Origin: Candidatus Didemnitutus sp. | GTDB lineage: Bacteria > Verrucomicrobiota > Verrucomicrobiia > Opitutales > Opitutaceae | Direction of reading: 5' to 3' | Length of the DNA: 64,000 nt | Assembly: GCA_017991595.1 (NCBI GenBank) | Contig: JAGOQJ010000007.1 | Location: 78,023 to 142,022 of the forward strand | Part shown: positions 45,090-53,769 of the stretch, piece after piece | Layout of the letters: the number at the start of each line of letters is the position of its first letter | How positions within the stretch are numbered: position 1 is the first letter of the stretch | The notes under the pieces: model-generated | Database searches by the model: none | Seen by the model: only the letters and a program-made list of their open reading frames with translations | What the model was told of the DNA's origin: nothing | Position numbers and translations under genes: made by a program

Positions 45090-48083
45090 ATGGATATCGT
45101 CCACCGTCTTGCGCGCGGCTTGAGCACGCGGCTGCGCACTCCGGCTTGGTTGCGCCTGCTGGCGCTCACCGTCGCCGTTTCCCTTCCCCTCGCCGGCCAG
45201 GCCCAGACCACGGGCTCCGTCAGCGGCACCGTGACCAGCGGTGCCACCAGCAACTTCATCGAGGGCGCCGATGTCTCCATCGACGCGCTGAATCTCCGCA
45301 CCAACACGGGTCGCGGCGGCGCGTTCCGCTTCGACAACGTGCCGGCCGGCTCGCACAGCGTCAGCATCAGCTACCCGGGCCTCACGCCGTATTCGACCAC
45401 GGTCGAAGTCACGGCCGGTGCCACTGCGACCATCGCCGCGACTCTCTCCTCGGACGTCGTCACGCTGAGCGAGTTCAAGGTCACCGCGATGCGCGAGGGC
45501 ATGGCGCAGGCCATGGCGCTCCAACGCGTCTCCGTGCAGATGAAGACCGTTCTCGCTGCCGACCAATTCGGTCCGATCAGCGAGGGCAACGTCGGTGAAT
45601 ACATGAAGTTCATCCCCGGCGTGAGCGTCGACTACAACGTGAACGACGCCCGCGGCGTCTCCCTGCGCGGTCTCTCCACCGCCTTCACCATCGTCACCGT
45701 CGACGGCACGCCGATGGCCGGCGCCTCCTCGGTCGACCTCACGCGCCGCTTCGAGTTCGAGCAGATCGCGATGAACAACGTCGAGACCACCGAGCTCTTC
45801 AAGACCGTCACCCCCGACATCTCGGCCGGTGCGACGGGCGGTTTCGTGAATTTTGTCACCAAGAGCGCCTTCGACCACGGCGACCAGCAGCGCATCAGCT
45901 ACGACCTTTCCTTCGGCGGCCCGAGCACCAACTTCGAGCTCAAGAAGGTCGGCGGCGTCTGGGGCAACCGCAAGGAGTTCCCCGTCCGCCCGAGCCTCGA
46001 GGCCAACATCTCGCGCAAGCTCTCCGATAAGGTCGGCATCAACGTCAACTACCGCTTCTCCGATAAATACGACGACGCCCCGCGCACCATCGAGAATTGG
46101 ACCATCTCCGGCACCACGCCGACCCTCGGCTCCTACACCGTGCAGGACGAGCAGAAGCTGACGCACCGCGAGTCGCTCGCCGCCAAGGTCGACTTCCGCC
46201 TCTCCGACCAGACCAAGGTCTTCGTTGCCGGCTCCTGGAATAACTACGACCTCCTCTTCACGCAGCGCGGCCTCGTGTTCAACCTCGGCACCAACCCGAC
46301 GCTCTCCGGCGACACCGTCACCTCCGGCACCACCGGCACGCGCACGATCACGAACAACATCCTCCAGCGCCGCAAATTCGGCGACACCTACCACTTCAAC
46401 GCCACGTTGGAGCACAAGTTCAACGACGAGGCCGTGATCCGTATCACTCCCTATTGGTCCCGCGCCGACGGTCACTATCAGGACACCGGCGAAGGCTACA
46501 TCTCCGGCAACGCCGCCATCACCTACGGCGGCACGGTTCCGGCGGGCGGCACCGCTTCGCCGTTCAACCAGATCGTCCTCGGCGGTATCTACGACATCAC
46601 GTCCGCTCCGAGCGTCATCCTCCGCAATGGCGCCACCATCACCGCCAACGACTACCTGCGCGACCTCGGCAACTATAACTACAACAACTCCGCCACTGGC
46701 ACCGCGTTCCAATCCCGTCCCTGGGATGCGCGCGACATCAAGAGCGGCGTGAACGGCAATTACACCCGCGACCTCACGATCGGCTCCATCCCGGTCAGCC
46801 TCGACGCCGGCTTCGCTATGGACGACGTCAACCGCCGCATCAAGAAGCCCGATTACCGCGCGGCCCAAGCCGTCATCACCGGCAACGCCCTCCGCTCCCT
46901 CGCGGACGAGTATTACAGCGACGATGTCGCGTTCGGCTTCGGTTCGATGCAGGCGATCGATCCTTACAAGCTCTGGAGTGCCTACTCGAGCACGGCCATG
47001 GTGCTGAACAACTACGAGAACTACCGCTTCGAGGAGGAAAACCTCGCCGGCTACCTGCGCCTCGATGCCAAGGTCTCCGACAAGCTCCTGCTGGTCGGTG
47101 GCGTGCGCTGGGAGCAACGTGACATCACCGCCGAGACCGAGCGCTTCTCCGGCGGACGCAGCAACACCGGTCTGACGACGTTGAAATACGACAACTTCTT
47201 CCCGTCGCTCACGTTCAAGTATTCGCCCTCGAAATCCCTGGTCCTCCGCGGCGGTGCCTCGCGCACGGTCGGCCATCCCGACTACACCGACCTTGTCACG
47301 TCGGTCACGCCCGAGACCACCTCCGGTGGCGACGGCATCATCGTCCTCTCCGACCCGAACCTGAAGCCCTACTTCGCCTCGAACTTCGACCTCGGCGTCG
47401 ATTACTTCACGGGCACGCGCGGTGTCATCGGCGTTGCCGTCTTCTACAAGAAGCTGAACAACTTCATCTCGCAGCGCTCGATGAGTGTCGCCGAGCGCAA
47501 CGCCGCCGCCACCGCGCTGGGTTACGATCCGCTCGACTTCAGCACCGGCACGATCTCCACCAACGGCGCCGCCGCCACCTACCAAGGCGTCGAGTTCAGC
47601 TTCGCGCAGAATCTCACCTTCCTGCCGAAGCCCTTCGACGGCCTCTCCGTGCAGGCCAACTACTCCTACGTCGACATCAGCTCCGACGATCTCGACACCG
47701 AGTATTCCGCCAAGCGCGCCGTCTCGCCGCAGACGATCAACGTCATCCTCGGCTACCGCCTCGGCCGCTTCAACGCCACCATCACCAACAACTGGGTCGA
47801 CGAGAATCTCTACGGCGGCTTCGTCAACACCTCCTACTTCGCGGGCTCGGGCGACAACCGCCTGCTCCGCATGAAGGACGAGAAGTGGACCACCGACGCG
47901 AAGGTCGAATACAGCATCAACAAATACGTCTCGGCCTACGCCGTCGTCCGCAACATCTTCAACTCGGGCCGCGAGGAATACTTCCAGGGCTACATCCCCT
48001 CGAAGCGCGATATCATCCTCCCGATGCGCTACGGCGAGTTCGGCGAACCCTCGATCACCTTCGGCATCCGCGGCACCTTCTGA
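45090..48083 (+). CDS. TonB-dependent receptor with CarboxypepD_reg-like domain
   Basis: A 997-residue outer-membrane receptor. After a signal sequence (LLALTVAVSLPLAGQAQ) comes a carboxypeptidase-regulatory-like beta domain at about 40-120 (GSVSGTVTSGATSNFIEGAD, YSTTVEVTAGAT), then the plug (AADQFGPISEGNVGEYMKFI, VSLRGLSTAFTIVTVDGTPM) and a 22-strand-type barrel ending SITFGIRGTF. This architecture is typical of large-glycan receptors in Verrucomicrobiota and of TonB-dependent maltodextrin-type transporters. It is the first gene after the tandem palindromes and precedes the kduI-to-uxaC series, from which it is set apart by a strong terminator. Confidence 0.9.
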   Translation: MDIVHRLARGLSTRLRTPAWLRLLALTVAVSLPLAGQAQTTGSVSGTVTSGATSNFIEGADVSIDALNLRTNTGRGGAFRFDNVPAGSHSVSISYPGLTPYSTTVEVTAGATATIAATLSSDVVTLSEFKVTAMREGMAQAMALQRVSVQMKTVLAADQFGPISEGNVGEYMKFIPGVSVDYNVNDARGVSLRGLSTAFTIVTVDGTPMAGASSVDLTRRFEFEQIAMNNVETTELFKTVTPDISAGATGGFVNFVTKSAFDHGDQQRISYDLSFGGPSTNFELKKVGGVWGNRKEFPVRPSLEANISRKLSDKVGINVNYRFSDKYDDAPRTIENWTISGTTPTLGSYTVQDEQKLTHRESLAAKVDFRLSDQTKVFVAGSWNNYDLLFTQRGLVFNLGTNPTLSGDTVTSGTTGTRTITNNILQRRKFGDTYHFNATLEHKFNDEAVIRITPYWSRADGHYQDTGEGYISGNAAITYGGTVPAGGTASPFNQIVLGGIYDITSAPSVILRNGATITANDYLRDLGNYNYNNSATGTAFQSRPWDARDIKSGVNGNYTRDLTIGSIPVSLDAGFAMDDVNRRIKKPDYRAAQAVITGNALRSLADEYYSDDVAFGFGSMQAIDPYKLWSAYSSTAMVLNNYENYRFEEENLAGYLRLDAKVSDKLLLVGGVRWEQRDITAETERFSGGRSNTGLTTLKYDNFFPSLTFKYSPSKSLVLRGGASRTVGHPDYTDLVTSVTPETTSGGDGIIVLSDPNLKPYFASNFDLGVDYFTGTRGVIGVAVFYKKLNNFISQRSMSVAERNAAATALGYDPLDFSTGTISTNGAAATYQGVEFSFAQNLTFLPKPFDGLSVQANYSYVDISSDDLDTEYSAKRAVSPQTINVILGYRLGRFNATITNNWVDENLYGGFVNTSYFAGSGDNRLLRMKDEKWTTDAKVEYSINKYVSAYAVVRNIFNSGREEYFQGYIPSKRDIILPMRYGEFGEPSITFGIRGTF

Positions 48084-48099
48084 GCCGTCACTTCTTCCC

Positions 48100-48132
48100 G
48101 CGGCCCGCCGGCCAGCCCGGCGGGCCGCTTTT
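48100..48132 (+). terminator. Strong terminator between TonB receptor and kduI
   Basis: GCGGCCCGCCGG, a five-base loop and CCGGCGGGCCGC form a perfect twelve-base-pair GC stem followed by TTTT, 17 bases after the receptor stop. It should end or sharply attenuate transcription before kduI. Because kduI starts only 50 bases later, read-through or a promoter inside the hairpin region must supply the downstream genes. Confidence 0.88.
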
Positions 48133-48180
48133 CACCTCAACCCTCCCGGTTCAAAGCCTGACGCTGCGAACCCCTTCATC

Positions 48181-49011
48181 ATGGAAATCCTCAACGCCAT
48201 CGATCCCCGCACCTACGGGCGGATGTCGACCGACGAACTTCGCTCGGCCTTTCTGGTCGGCGATCTCTTCCAACCCGGCCGCATCACCCTGCGGCTCTGG
48301 GAAACGGACCGCGCCGTCATTGGCGGCGCCGTGCCGCTCCACGCGCCGCTCCCGCTCGGCAGCGACAAGGAACTGGCCTCCTCCCATTTCTGCGAACGCC
48401 GCGAACTCGGCATCATCAACATCGGCGGCCCCGGCTCCGTGACGGTCGACGGGCAGGTCCACGCGTTCGGCCACCTCGACACGCTCTACGTCGGGCGCGG
48501 GGCGCAGCAGATCGTGTTCGCCTCGACCGATGCGGCCAAGCCCGCCCGCTTCTACCTGCTCAGCTACCCGGCGCACACCGCGTATCCGACGACGTTCGCC
48601 GCCTACAATCCCGCCAACGCCGTCGCGCTCGGCGCCGCCGCCACCGCCAACGACCGCCGCCTCAACAAGGTCATCCATCCCGCCGGCATCAAGAGCTGCC
48701 AGCTCGTCATGGGCTTCACGCTCCTCGAATCCGGCAGCGTCTGGAACACCATGCCGCCGCACACGCACACGCGGCGCTCCGAGGTCTATCTCTATTTCGA
48801 CGTGCCCGAGAATGCCGCCGTCTTCCACTTCCTTGGCCAGCCGCAGGAGACGCGCCACCTCATCGTCCGCGCGCAACAGGCCGTGCTCTCGCCTCCGTGG
48901 TCCATCCACAGCGGCGCCGGCACCGACAGCTACGGCTTCATCTGGGGCATGGGCGGCGAGAATCAGGATTTCGCCGACGTCGATCCCGCTCCCTTGGCCC
49001 AACTGCGCTGA
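48181..49011 (+). CDS. kduI: 5-keto-4-deoxyuronate isomerase
   Basis: A 276-residue cupin-type zinc enzyme converting 5-keto-4-deoxyuronate, formed from unsaturated galacturonate, to 2,5-diketo-3-deoxygluconate. The metal site is in MPPHTHTRRSEVYLYFD (two His and a Glu) and the later His in PPWSIHSGAGTDSYGFIWGM. The length is normal. It is followed after 12 bases by kduD, the next enzyme of the pathway. Confidence 0.93.
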   Translation: MEILNAIDPRTYGRMSTDELRSAFLVGDLFQPGRITLRLWETDRAVIGGAVPLHAPLPLGSDKELASSHFCERRELGIINIGGPGSVTVDGQVHAFGHLDTLYVGRGAQQIVFASTDAAKPARFYLLSYPAHTAYPTTFAAYNPANAVALGAAATANDRRLNKVIHPAGIKSCQLVMGFTLLESGSVWNTMPPHTHTRRSEVYLYFDVPENAAVFHFLGQPQETRHLIVRAQQAVLSPPWSIHSGAGTDSYGFIWGMGGENQDFADVDPAPLAQLR

Positions 49012-49023
49012 GAGGATCGCCCG

Positions 49024-49791
49024 ATGCCCGGAGTCCTCGACAGCTTCCGTCTCGACGGGCGCGCCGCGATCGTCACCGGTGCGTCCCGCGGCCTCGGTTC
49101 CGCCATGGCGCTCGGTCTCGCCGAGGCCGGCGCCGATGTCGTGCTCGTCGCCCGCGGCGACAACGCCCCGCTCGAGCAGGAAATCGCCGCCCTCGGCCGC
49201 CGCGCCGTCTCCGTGGCCGTCGACATCGCCGCGCCGGACGCCCCGGCGCGCATCGTCGAGGCCGCCTACGCCGCCTTCGGCCGCGCCGATATCCTCGTCA
49301 ACAACGCCGGTATCATCCGCCGCGCCGCCTTCCTCGAATTTTCCGAGCAGGATTGGCGCGACGTGCTCGACGTGAACCTCAGCGCCGCCTTCCGCCTCAG
49401 CCAGCTCTTCGCGCGGCGGCTCGTCGAGGCGAAGCGCCCGGGCAAGATCGTGCACATCGCCTCCATGCTCTCGTATCAAGGCGGCGTGCGCGTCGCCTCC
49501 TACACCGCGTCGAAGAGCGCGTTGCACGGCCTCACCAAGCTGATGGCCAACGAGCTCGCGAGCCTCGGCATCAACGTGAACGCCATCGCCCCTGGCTACA
49601 TGGCGACCGACAACACCGGCCCGCTCCGCGCCGATCCCGTGCGCAACCGCGCCATCCTCGATCGCATCCCGGCCGGCCGGTGGGGCTCGCCTGATGACCT
49701 CAAAGGTGCTGTGGTCTTCCTCGCTTCGCCGGCCTCCGACTACCTCCACGGCTTCACGCTCGCCGTCGATGGCGGTTGGCTCGCCCGCTGA
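49024..49791 (+). CDS. kduD: 2-deoxy-D-gluconate 3-dehydrogenase / KDG 5-dehydrogenase
   Basis: A 255-residue short-chain dehydrogenase. It has the cofactor motif TGASRGLGSAMA, NNAGIIRR, and the catalytic Tyr and Lys in SYTASKSALHGL. The context directly after kduI and the family-like ends (VLDSFRLDGRAAIVTG, LHGFTLAVDGGWLAR) identify it as KduD, which reduces 2,5-diketo-3-deoxygluconate to KDG. KDG then goes to KdgK and Eda coded 12 kb to the left. Confidence 0.9.
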   Translation: MPGVLDSFRLDGRAAIVTGASRGLGSAMALGLAEAGADVVLVARGDNAPLEQEIAALGRRAVSVAVDIAAPDAPARIVEAAYAAFGRADILVNNAGIIRRAAFLEFSEQDWRDVLDVNLSAAFRLSQLFARRLVEAKRPGKIVHIASMLSYQGGVRVASYTASKSALHGLTKLMANELASLGINVNAIAPGYMATDNTGPLRADPVRNRAILDRIPAGRWGSPDDLKGAVVFLASPASDYLHGFTLAVDGGWLAR

Positions 49792-49894
49792 GTCTCCCTC
49801 GCTCATGCTGTCCGCCGCTCCGAGATTATTCGCCGGCACTTCGGGAACCTGTTCCCGGCTCCGGCGTCTTCCCGCCGTCAACCCCACGCCCGCC

Positions 49895-51121
49895 ATGTTC
49901 ACCCGCTGCCTCGCCCTTGTCGTCTTCGCCTGCGCCGGCCTCGCGGCTGCCGCCGCCGAGCAGATCACCCTCCGCGCCACCCACACCCTCGACGTCGCGC
50001 GTCCGTCCGAGACGATTTCCCTCCCGTGGTCCGAGGTCGTGCGCGCGCTCCCAGGCGCGTTGCTGCAAAAGATCGAGATCCGCGACTGGCGTGGCCGCGT
50101 GCTACCTTACCAAGTCACCAACATCGCCCCGCAGGCCAAGGACCCGCAGGGCCTCGGCCTCGCCTATGGCGAGCTGCTGTTCCAATACGATTTCGCCGCC
50201 GGCGAGCGCAGCGCCACCTTCACGATCGCCAAGATCGACCACGTCGCCCCGGTCTTCCCGCCCAAGGCCTTCGCCCGCTACGTGCAGGAGCGGCTCGACG
50301 ACTTCGCTTGGGAAAACGACCGCATCGCTCACCGCACCTACGGCCCCGCGCTCGCCGCGCCCGCGCCCGAGGGCGTGAAGAAGGAGGTGCTCGTCACCAG
50401 CGGCCTCGACGTGTGGTGCAAGCGCGTCGATTACCCGATCGTGGACCGGTGGTATAACAAGGGGCACGACCACTATCACACCGACCAAGGCGAGGGCATG
50501 GACATGTTCCAAGTCGGCCCTTCGCGCGGCTGCGGCGGCGCCGGCATCTGGAACGACGGCCGGCTCGCCGTCAGCGGCAACTACAAGTCGTGGCGCATCC
50601 TCGCCAACGGCCCCGTGCGCACGTCCTTCGAGTTGGTTTACGACGCCTTCGACGCGCACGGCGTCAAGGTCACCGAGACCAAGCGCATCACGCTCGACGC
50701 CGGCCACAATCTCAACCGCATCGAGAGCACCTTCACCGTCGTCGACGGCCAGCCTCCGGCCGATGGTCTCACCGTCGGCGTCGGCCTGCACAAGAACCCC
50801 GCCGACCGCGGCCAGGAGCCGGCCATCGAGCTCACGCGCGTGGCGGAGCAGGGGACTCTCGCCCAGTGGATCGTCCAGAAGAGCAATGGCCAGCTCGGCA
50901 CCGCCATCGTCGCCTCGCCCGGCGACCTGATCGGCTTCGCCGAGGACGAGCGCAATCACCTCGTCCTCCTTCGCGCGCAATCCGGCCAGCCGCTGCGCTA
51001 TTTCGCCGGAGCCGGTTGGGACCGCAGCGGACATTTCCCTGATCGCGCCTCCTGGCTCGCCTATCTGGCCCAACATGCCGCGCGCCTCGCCGCGCCGGTG
51101 AAGATCGAACTCCTGCCCTGA
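49895..51121 (+). CDS. DUF4861 exported protein
   Basis: A 408-residue protein with signal peptide MFTRCLALVVFACAGLAAAAA, which sets the start at 49895. The mature part is a DUF4861 domain: ISLPWSEVVRALPGALLQKI, WYNKGHDHYHTDQGEGMDMF and GPSRGCGGAGIWNDG. These are glycoside-cluster proteins of uncertain activity, regularly next to GH105 genes, as here (24 bases upstream of the GH105-GH28 gene). A role in pectin or rhamnogalacturonan breakdown in the periplasm is inferred from context only. Confidence 0.8.
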   Translation: MFTRCLALVVFACAGLAAAAAEQITLRATHTLDVARPSETISLPWSEVVRALPGALLQKIEIRDWRGRVLPYQVTNIAPQAKDPQGLGLAYGELLFQYDFAAGERSATFTIAKIDHVAPVFPPKAFARYVQERLDDFAWENDRIAHRTYGPALAAPAPEGVKKEVLVTSGLDVWCKRVDYPIVDRWYNKGHDHYHTDQGEGMDMFQVGPSRGCGGAGIWNDGRLAVSGNYKSWRILANGPVRTSFELVYDAFDAHGVKVTETKRITLDAGHNLNRIESTFTVVDGQPPADGLTVGVGLHKNPADRGQEPAIELTRVAEQGTLAQWIVQKSNGQLGTAIVASPGDLIGFAEDERNHLVLLRAQSGQPLRYFAGAGWDRSGHFPDRASWLAYLAQHAARLAAPVKIELLP

Positions 51122-51144
51122 ACCTTTTTCAACCTCCCTCCGCC

Positions 51145-53709
51145 ATGCGCTCCGTCCTCTCGCTCGCCGCCGCCGTCCTCGCCCTCACCACCGTCACCGC
51201 CGCCGAGCCCGCCGGGCGCTTCGGTGACGCCCCGCCGCTCGAATGGTCCCAGCGCATGGCGCGCTCGGAGATGCAGCGTTACGGCGGCAAGCTCTTCCAC
51301 GGCGGCGCCCCGAAGGCCCGCTGGGATTACACCACCACGCTGCTCGGTCTCTCGTTGATGAAGCTGAGCGAACGCACCGGCGACGCCTCCTACGGTGCCT
51401 GGGGCGCGCAGACCGCCACGAGTTTCATCGCCGAGGATGGTTCCATCCGCACCTACAAGCGCGAGGACTACAACATCGACATGATCCCGCCCGGCAAGCT
51501 GCTGCTCCTGCTCCGCGAGCAGGGCAACCGCGAGCCGCGCATCCAGACCGCCATCGCGACGTTGCGCGACCAGATGCGCACGCACCCGCGCACCAGCGAA
51601 GGCGGTTACTGGCACAAACTCCGCTACCCGCACCAGATGTGGCTCGACGGCCTGTTCATGGCTTCGCCCTTCCTCGCGCACTACGCGAAACTCTACGAAG
51701 AGCCCGCGCTCTTCGACGACGTCGCCAACCAGATCATCCTGATGGATCGCCACGGTTGGAACGCGGAGAAGCAGCTTCATTACCACGCGTGGGACGAGCA
51801 GCGCGCGCAGCCTTGGGCGAATCCGCAGACCGGCCAGTCGCCGAATTTCTGGAGCCGCGCCATCGGCTGGTATGGCATGGCGCTGGTCGACTCGCTCGAT
51901 TTCTTCTCGCCCACGCATCCCGAGGTGGAGCACATCAACGAGATTCTGCGCCGCGTCGCCGACGGCCTCGTGCGCTGGCAGGACCCGCAGACCGGTCTCT
52001 GGTGGCAGGTCACCGATCAGGGCGACCGCGCGGGCAACTACCTCGAAGGCACCGCCTCCTCGATGTTCGTCTATGTCCTCGCGAAGGGCATCAACCGCGG
52101 CTACCTGCCGCGCGAGCGCTACGAGCCCGCCCTCCTCAAGGCCTACGCCGGCCTCATCCGCGAGCTGGTGCGCACCGAGGCCGACGGCACCATCTCGCTC
52201 CGTCAGTGCTGCTCCGTCGCCGGTCTCGGCTACACCAACTCCGCCGGACGCGCGCGCGACGGCTCCTTCGAGTATTACGTGAGCGAACCGATCATCGACA
52301 ACGACCTCAAGGGCACCGGCCCGTTCATCCTCGCCGGCATCGAGATGGAGCAGATCGTCTCCCGCGCGCCCGCCGCGCGCGTCATCCGCGGTTGGGATGA
52401 TTACGCCTACGTCGAGTCGCTCATCCGCGCGCCGCAGTTCCCCGCGCGCGATTTCCCGATCACGGATTTCGGCGCCCAGCCCGGGGCCGACGCCTCCGCT
52501 GCCATCCGCGCGGCCATCGCTGCGTGCCATGAGGCCGGCGGCGGCCGCGTCGTCGTGCCGCCGGGCGAATGGCTCACCGGCGCGATCCACCTGAAGAGCA
52601 ACGTCAACCTCCACGTCAGCGCGGGCGCCACGCTCAAGTTTTCCCTTAATCCCGCCGACTACCCGATCGTGTTCACGCGTTGGGAAGGCGTGGAGCTGAT
52701 GAACTACTCGCCGCTCATCTACGCTTGGGAGCAGGAGAATATCGCCGTCACCGGCACCGGCACGCTCGACGGCCAGGCCGACTGGACCAACTGGTGGTCG
52801 TGGAACGACAAGAAGGCCGGCCAGCCCACCAAGCAGGTCCCGGCGCGCAACCGCATCTTCGAGCAGGCCGAGCGCGGCGTGCCGGTCGAACAGCGCATCG
52901 CGGGCGATGGCGCCTACATGCGGCCCAACTTCGTCCAGCCCTACCGCTGCAAGAACGTCCTTATCGAAGGCGTCACCATCGTCCGCTCGCCGATGTGGAT
53001 CCTCAACCCGGTCCTCTGCGAAAACGTCACCATCCGCGGCGTAAAGGTCATTTCCCACGGCACCAACAACGACGGCTGCGACCCCGAATCGTCGCGCAAC
53101 GTCCTCATCGAGGACTGCCTCTTCGACACCGGCGACGACTGCATCGCCATCAAGTCCGGCCGTAACGCCGACGGCCGCCGCCTCGGCGTGCCCACGGAGA
53201 ACGTCATCATCCGCCGCAGCGTGATGAAGGACGGCCACGGCGGCGTCGTCCTCGGCTCCGAGTGCTCCGGCGGCATCCGCAACGTCTTTGTCGAGGACTG
53301 CGAGATGGACAGCCCCAACCTCGACCGAGCGCTCCGGTTCAAGAACAACGCCGTGCGCGGAGGCGTGCTGGAAAACGTCTTCATGCGCAACGTGAAGATC
53401 GGCCAGGTCGGCGAAGCCGTCCTCACCATCGACCTGCTCTACGAGGAGGGCGCCAACGGCGCCTTCCCGCCCATCGTCCGCAATGTCCAGATGGACAACA
53501 TCACCAGCACCGGCAGTCCGCGCGTGATCTTTGCCCGCGGTTTCGAGGGCGCCATCGTCGACGATATCCGCATCAGCAACTCCACGTTCAACAACGTGAC
53601 GGAGACGGAGGTCGTGACTTACGTCGGCAACCTTACGTTCCGCAACGTCACCATCCTGCCCAAGAAAAAGGTGCGCGGCCTCAACACCGTGCCGCCACCC
53701 TCGAAGTAG
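51145..53709 (+). CDS. GH105 unsaturated uronyl hydrolase fused to GH28 polygalacturonase
   Basis: An 854-residue exported two-domain enzyme. After a signal peptide (SVLSLAAAVLALTTVTAAEP) residues 30-415 are GH105: WDYTTTLLGLSLMKL, the catalytic Asp region PHQMWLDGLFMASPF, WSRAIGWYGMALVDSL and GTASSMFVYVLAKGI. Residues 435-850 are a GH28 right-handed beta-helix: GTNNDGCDPESS, DTGDDCIAIKSGRN and GHGGVVLGSECSGG carry the catalytic acids and histidine, and RALRFKNN replaces the usual RIK segment. GH28 would cut homogalacturonan or rhamnogalacturonan while GH105 removes the unsaturated residues left by lyases. Confidence 0.9.
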   Translation: MRSVLSLAAAVLALTTVTAAEPAGRFGDAPPLEWSQRMARSEMQRYGGKLFHGGAPKARWDYTTTLLGLSLMKLSERTGDASYGAWGAQTATSFIAEDGSIRTYKREDYNIDMIPPGKLLLLLREQGNREPRIQTAIATLRDQMRTHPRTSEGGYWHKLRYPHQMWLDGLFMASPFLAHYAKLYEEPALFDDVANQIILMDRHGWNAEKQLHYHAWDEQRAQPWANPQTGQSPNFWSRAIGWYGMALVDSLDFFSPTHPEVEHINEILRRVADGLVRWQDPQTGLWWQVTDQGDRAGNYLEGTASSMFVYVLAKGINRGYLPRERYEPALLKAYAGLIRELVRTEADGTISLRQCCSVAGLGYTNSAGRARDGSFEYYVSEPIIDNDLKGTGPFILAGIEMEQIVSRAPAARVIRGWDDYAYVESLIRAPQFPARDFPITDFGAQPGADASAAIRAAIAACHEAGGGRVVVPPGEWLTGAIHLKSNVNLHVSAGATLKFSLNPADYPIVFTRWEGVELMNYSPLIYAWEQENIAVTGTGTLDGQADWTNWWSWNDKKAGQPTKQVPARNRIFEQAERGVPVEQRIAGDGAYMRPNFVQPYRCKNVLIEGVTIVRSPMWILNPVLCENVTIRGVKVISHGTNNDGCDPESSRNVLIEDCLFDTGDDCIAIKSGRNADGRRLGVPTENVIIRRSVMKDGHGGVVLGSECSGGIRNVFVEDCEMDSPNLDRALRFKNNAVRGGVLENVFMRNVKIGQVGEAVLTIDLLYEEGANGAFPPIVRNVQMDNITSTGSPRVIFARGFEGAIVDDIRISNSTFNNVTETEVVTYVGNLTFRNVTILPKKKVRGLNTVPPPSK

Positions 53710-53769
53710 TCCGTTGCCCCGTCCGCCCCGCTGATTTCACTTTCCGCCCGTCCGTATCCCCCTCGCCCC

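Noticed and set aside
40050..48083. SusC/SusD-type polysaccharide utilisation locus
   Set aside because: Two TonB receptors are present but there is no SusD-like lipoprotein gene beside either, so the Bacteroidota term does not apply.
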